Part shown: piece by piece, positions 5,307 to 7,098 of the stretch
Layout: the number at the start of each line of letters is the position of its first letter
Numbering within the stretch: position 1 is the first letter of the stretch
Assembly (NCBI GenBank): GCA_019454665.1
Contig: JACFNW010000110.1
Location: 1 to 7,098, forward strand
Direction: 5' to 3'
Length of the DNA: 7,098 nt
Origin: Fimbriimonadaceae bacterium
GTDB taxonomy: Bacteria; Armatimonadota; Fimbriimonadia; Fimbriimonadales; Fimbriimonadaceae
Translations under genes and position numbers: made by a program
The notes under the pieces: model-generated
Database searches by the model: none
The model's input: the letters and a program-made list of their open reading frames with translations, nothing else
What the model was told of the DNA's origin: nothing

Positions 5307-6140
5307 TTGAGACTGAAAGCAATCGCTTTGGTCGTTGCGGCCATGTCGCTTGTTGCGGGCGGCGCGACGCAAGGAACCCCAACCCGAGCCGAAACAGGGC
5401 TCGTCGGCGTGAAGTTGTTTGACACCGGCATCCGACTGATCGGGCTTTACGGAACACCGAACGAGATCCAAGCCGTCGCCATCGGCGGCGGTGCGGGGAT
5501 CGGCGCCCCTGCCGGCGGCCCCCCGGGCGGATTCGGCGGACGCGGCGGGTTTCCCGCCGGCGGCCCCCCTGCCGGCGCTGCCGGCCGCGGTGCCGGCGCA
5601 CGAGGCGGAGCGCCCATGGGCATTGATCTGAACAACGGCTTCGACTTCGGCGACACCATCCTGCAAAGCACCGACTCGCTTCGACAGTCCGTGCCGCAGA
5701 TCGAGGGCGCCAGCCAAGTCGGAGGACCCAGCGGCCAAAGACCGCCGGCCGGACCTCCGCCCGGCATGGGCTTCCCCGGCGCGCCCGGCGGCCGAGCCCC
5801 CGGCGGCGGAGCCACCGAAAACGCCGAGTACACGCGATGGGTCTACAACCGCAGCGGCAGCCGCTACGGGTTCATCCTGAACAAGTACAACCAAGTCGTG
5901 CAGATCGAAGCCGTCGGCATCAGCGACGCCAAAGTCAAGACGCGGCAAGGCGTCGGATTCGGCGTGTCGTTCGGCAACGTGATGACCAAGTACGGCAACC
6001 CCGACGGGTACGATATAAGCTCCGACACCCTCGTGGTCCGCTACCTGAAAAACGACAAGGTCGCGTTCCGATTCAACAAACTGAAGCGAAACGGCAACTA
6101 CGAGGTCACCGGCGTCGTGGTTTCCGCGGGCAAAGTGTGA
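5307..6140 (+). CDS. Secreted protein with two YGxP repeat units and Gly/Pro-rich inserts, function unknown
   Basis: A 277-residue protein that I cannot assign to a named family. It begins with a clear signal peptide (MRLKAIALVVAAMSLVAGGA). Residues 31-57 contain GVKLFDTGIRLIGLYGTPNEI. Residues 60-103 are Gly/Ala/Pro-rich low complexity, 104-137 a less biased linker, and 138-170 are again Pro/Gly-rich. The C-terminal part (175-277) reads WVYNRSGSRYGFILNKYNQVVQIEAVGIS, then FGNVMTKYGNPDGYDI, then LVVRYLKNDKVAFRFNKL and VTGVVVSAGKV, given here in short pieces. YGTPNEI (48-54) and YGNPDGY (229-235) appear to be equivalent. Each is followed by a strand-turn-strand ending in V-x-x-I/V, the first only after the insert. 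The protein is probably periplasmic or surface exposed. The start is TTG with a good Shine-Dalgarno. dnaG begins 12 bp downstream on the same strand. Confidence 0.8.
   Translation: MRLKAIALVVAAMSLVAGGATQGTPTRAETGLVGVKLFDTGIRLIGLYGTPNEIQAVAIGGGAGIGAPAGGPPGGFGGRGGFPAGGPPAGAAGRGAGARGGAPMGIDLNNGFDFGDTILQSTDSLRQSVPQIEGASQVGGPSGQRPPAGPPPGMGFPGAPGGRAPGGGATENAEYTRWVYNRSGSRYGFILNKYNQVVQIEAVGISDAKVKTRQGVGFGVSFGNVMTKYGNPDGYDISSDTLVVRYLKNDKVAFRFNKLKRNGNYEVTGVVVSAGKV
5484..5615 (+). repeat. In-frame Gly/Ala/Pro-rich low-complexity tract
   Basis: This part of the secreted protein gene encodes residues 60-103, made almost only of Gly, Pro and Ala with scattered Arg and Phe. It contains an exact 14-nt direct repeat GCCGGCGGCCCCCC at 5511-5524 and 5556-5569, 45 nt apart and so in frame, encoding AGGPP twice. 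This suggests growth by slippage or small duplications. A second Pro/Gly-rich tract lies at 5718-5816. Confidence 0.7.
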
Positions 6141-6142
6141 GG
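6139..6142 (+). promoter_or_regulatory. Shine-Dalgarno for dnaG overlapping the upstream stop
   Basis: GAGG starts inside the TGA of the secreted protein gene and lies 10 nt before the TTG at 6153. This supports both the TTG start and coupling of the two genes. Confidence 0.5.
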
Positions 6143-6152
6143 TCGCCCGGCC

Positions 6153-7098
6153 TTGGCCGACGATCTCGCCGAAGTACGCGCCCGGATTGATCTGGTCGAA
6201 CTTGTGTCCAAACAAGTCGCCCTGAAACGATCCGGGCGCAACTACGTAGGCCTCTGCCCCTTCCACGACGACTCCAAACCGTCGTTCTCCGTCAGCCCCA
6301 CCCTCCAACGCTACCGCTGCTGGGCCTGCGGCGAAAGCGGCGACGCATTCACCTGGGTCATGAAGACCCAGCGCCTCGACTTCCCCGAAGCGCTCCGAAT
6401 CCTCGCCGAAAGCGTCGGCGTCAAGCTCTCGCGACGCACCGACGTCCCTAAAGAAGACCTCACCGACCACCGCAGCATCATGCGTCTGGCCCAGGAGTTC
6501 TTCCGAACTCAGTTCGAACTCAACAAAGATGCCGCCGCCTATTGCGACCACCGGGGGCTGGACAAGGAGTCGCTCTTCCGTTGGGAGATCGGCTATTCCC
6601 CGGGAGGCGGCGCGCTCGCCAACCACCTGCAGCGAAAGGGCGTCAAGCTGGCCCAGGCGAGAGAGCTGTTCCTGGTGGACGAGGACGACTCCGGGGGGTT
6701 CTTCGATCGGTTTCGGGGCCGGCTCATGTTCCCCATCCGCGACGAGCGGGGCGAACTCGTGGCGTTCGGCGGACGAGCGATGGGCGACGTCCACCCGAAG
6801 TACATCAACAGTTCCGACACGCCGCTCTATCGCAAGAGCAAAGTGCTGTACGGGTTCCATCTCGCGCGCGACGCGATTTCCAAGGGCAACGAAGCCGTGC
6901 TCGTCGAGGGCTACATGGACACGATCGCGTGCCACCGCGCGGGGGTGACGAACGCCGTCGCCTCGCTGGGCACCGCGTTGGCCGACGAACAGGTTCGCTT
7001 GCTCCGCCGGTGGTGCCGCAAGGTGGTCCTGCTGTACGATGCCGACGAGGCCGGCGCCAAGGCCGCCATCCGCGCCGCCGAGTTGCTGCAAGCCGCCG
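6153..7098 (+). CDS. dnaG: DNA primase DnaG, N-terminal part (3' end outside window)
   Basis: The frame is open from TTG 6153 to the window edge (315 codons). It starts with the family N-terminus (VRARIDLVELVSKQVALKRSG). The CHC2 zinc-binding domain follows: C35-PF-H38 and C56-WA-C59 inside GLCPFHDDSKPSF and YRCWACGESGDAF. The RNA polymerase domain shows FRGRLMFPIRDERGELVAFGGR (187-208, read in two parts) and YINSSDTPLYRKSKVLYG (217-234). The TOPRIM part has VEGYMD (251-256, catalytic Glu252) and the DADEAG acidic motif (296-301). DnaG makes RNA primers for replication together with the DnaB helicase. The rest of the TOPRIM domain and the helicase-binding C-terminus lie beyond the window. The start is TTG; no in-frame ATG or GTG gives the conserved N-terminus. 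The gene follows the secreted protein gene by 12 bp, with no room for a promoter in the gap. Confidence 0.95.
   Translation, partial: MADDLAEVRARIDLVELVSKQVALKRSGRNYVGLCPFHDDSKPSFSVSPTLQRYRCWACGESGDAFTWVMKTQRLDFPEALRILAESVGVKLSRRTDVPKEDLTDHRSIMRLAQEFFRTQFELNKDAAAYCDHRGLDKESLFRWEIGYSPGGGALANHLQRKGVKLAQARELFLVDEDDSGGFFDRFRGRLMFPIRDERGELVAFGGRAMGDVHPKYINSSDTPLYRKSKVLYGFHLARDAISKGNEAVLVEGYMDTIACHRAGVTNAVASLGTALADEQVRLLRRWCRKVVLLYDADEAGAKAAIRAAELLQAA

Noticed and set aside
5484..5615. GC-rich repeats considered as a CRISPR-like or mobile repeat
   Set aside because: The units are short, irregular and in frame within a coding sequence. There are no spacers of even length and no nearby cas or transposase gene.
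5091..7091. 666-codon open frame on the minus strand
   Set aside because: It lies antisense to the secreted protein gene and to dnaG, both with clear motifs. Its translation has no recognisable domain and is rich in Ala/Gly/Asp/Val, as expected from GC-biased codons read backwards.

Overview
The window reads as GC-rich chromosomal DNA from a diderm (LPS-type outer membrane) bacterium. It carries the cytoplasmic and inner-membrane parts of the Lpt lipopolysaccharide export machine next to a DUF3084 coiled-coil membrane protein and a YqgF/RuvC-like protein. DUF3084 is, from general knowledge, mainly a cyanobacterial, Deinococcus-group and Armatimonadota family. With the high GC, frequent TTG/GTG starts and GC-rich house style, I lean towards Armatimonadota (Fimbriimonadia-like). 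This is an inference from gene content, not a sequence match.

Layout. (1) Positions 2-4068, plus strand: a tight operon of five genes. It starts with the 3' end of an OstA/LptA-like gene, then lptB (226-984), an LptF/LptG permease (984-2096), a DUF3084 protein (2105-3649) and a small RNase H-fold YqgF/RuvC-like protein (3649-4068). Three of the four junctions are start/stop overlaps (ATGA or TGATG) and the fourth has an 8-bp gap with its own Shine-Dalgarno, so translational coupling is likely. (2) 4128-4724, plus strand: a small exported intradiol-dioxygenase-like protein with all four Fe(III) ligands. It converges on (3) trxA, thioredoxin, minus strand, 4735-5058. The two stops are 10 bp apart and a perfect 13-bp hairpin lies inside the dioxygenase 3' end. 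(4) 5059-5306: a 248-bp divergent intergenic region with two small hairpins and a 10-bp palindrome. (5) 5307-6140, plus strand: an unrecognised secreted protein with two YGxP-type repeat units, the first split by a long Gly/Pro/Ala-rich insert. (6) 6153-7098, plus strand: the first 315 codons of dnaG (DNA primase), running off the window. It begins 12 bp after the secreted protein and probably shares its transcript.

How the parts fit: LptA-like, LptB and LptF/G would move LPS from the inner membrane to the outer membrane at the expense of ATP. DUF3084 sits in the same operon, is predicted to be inner-membrane anchored with a long periplasmic coiled coil, and may have an envelope role. The rest (trxA, dnaG) is housekeeping. 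I saw no tRNA, rRNA, CRISPR array, insertion sequence or phage gene. No clearly new multi-gene system is evident. The most unusual items are the split-repeat secreted protein, the exported dioxygenase-like protein and the hairpin at the convergent gene ends.
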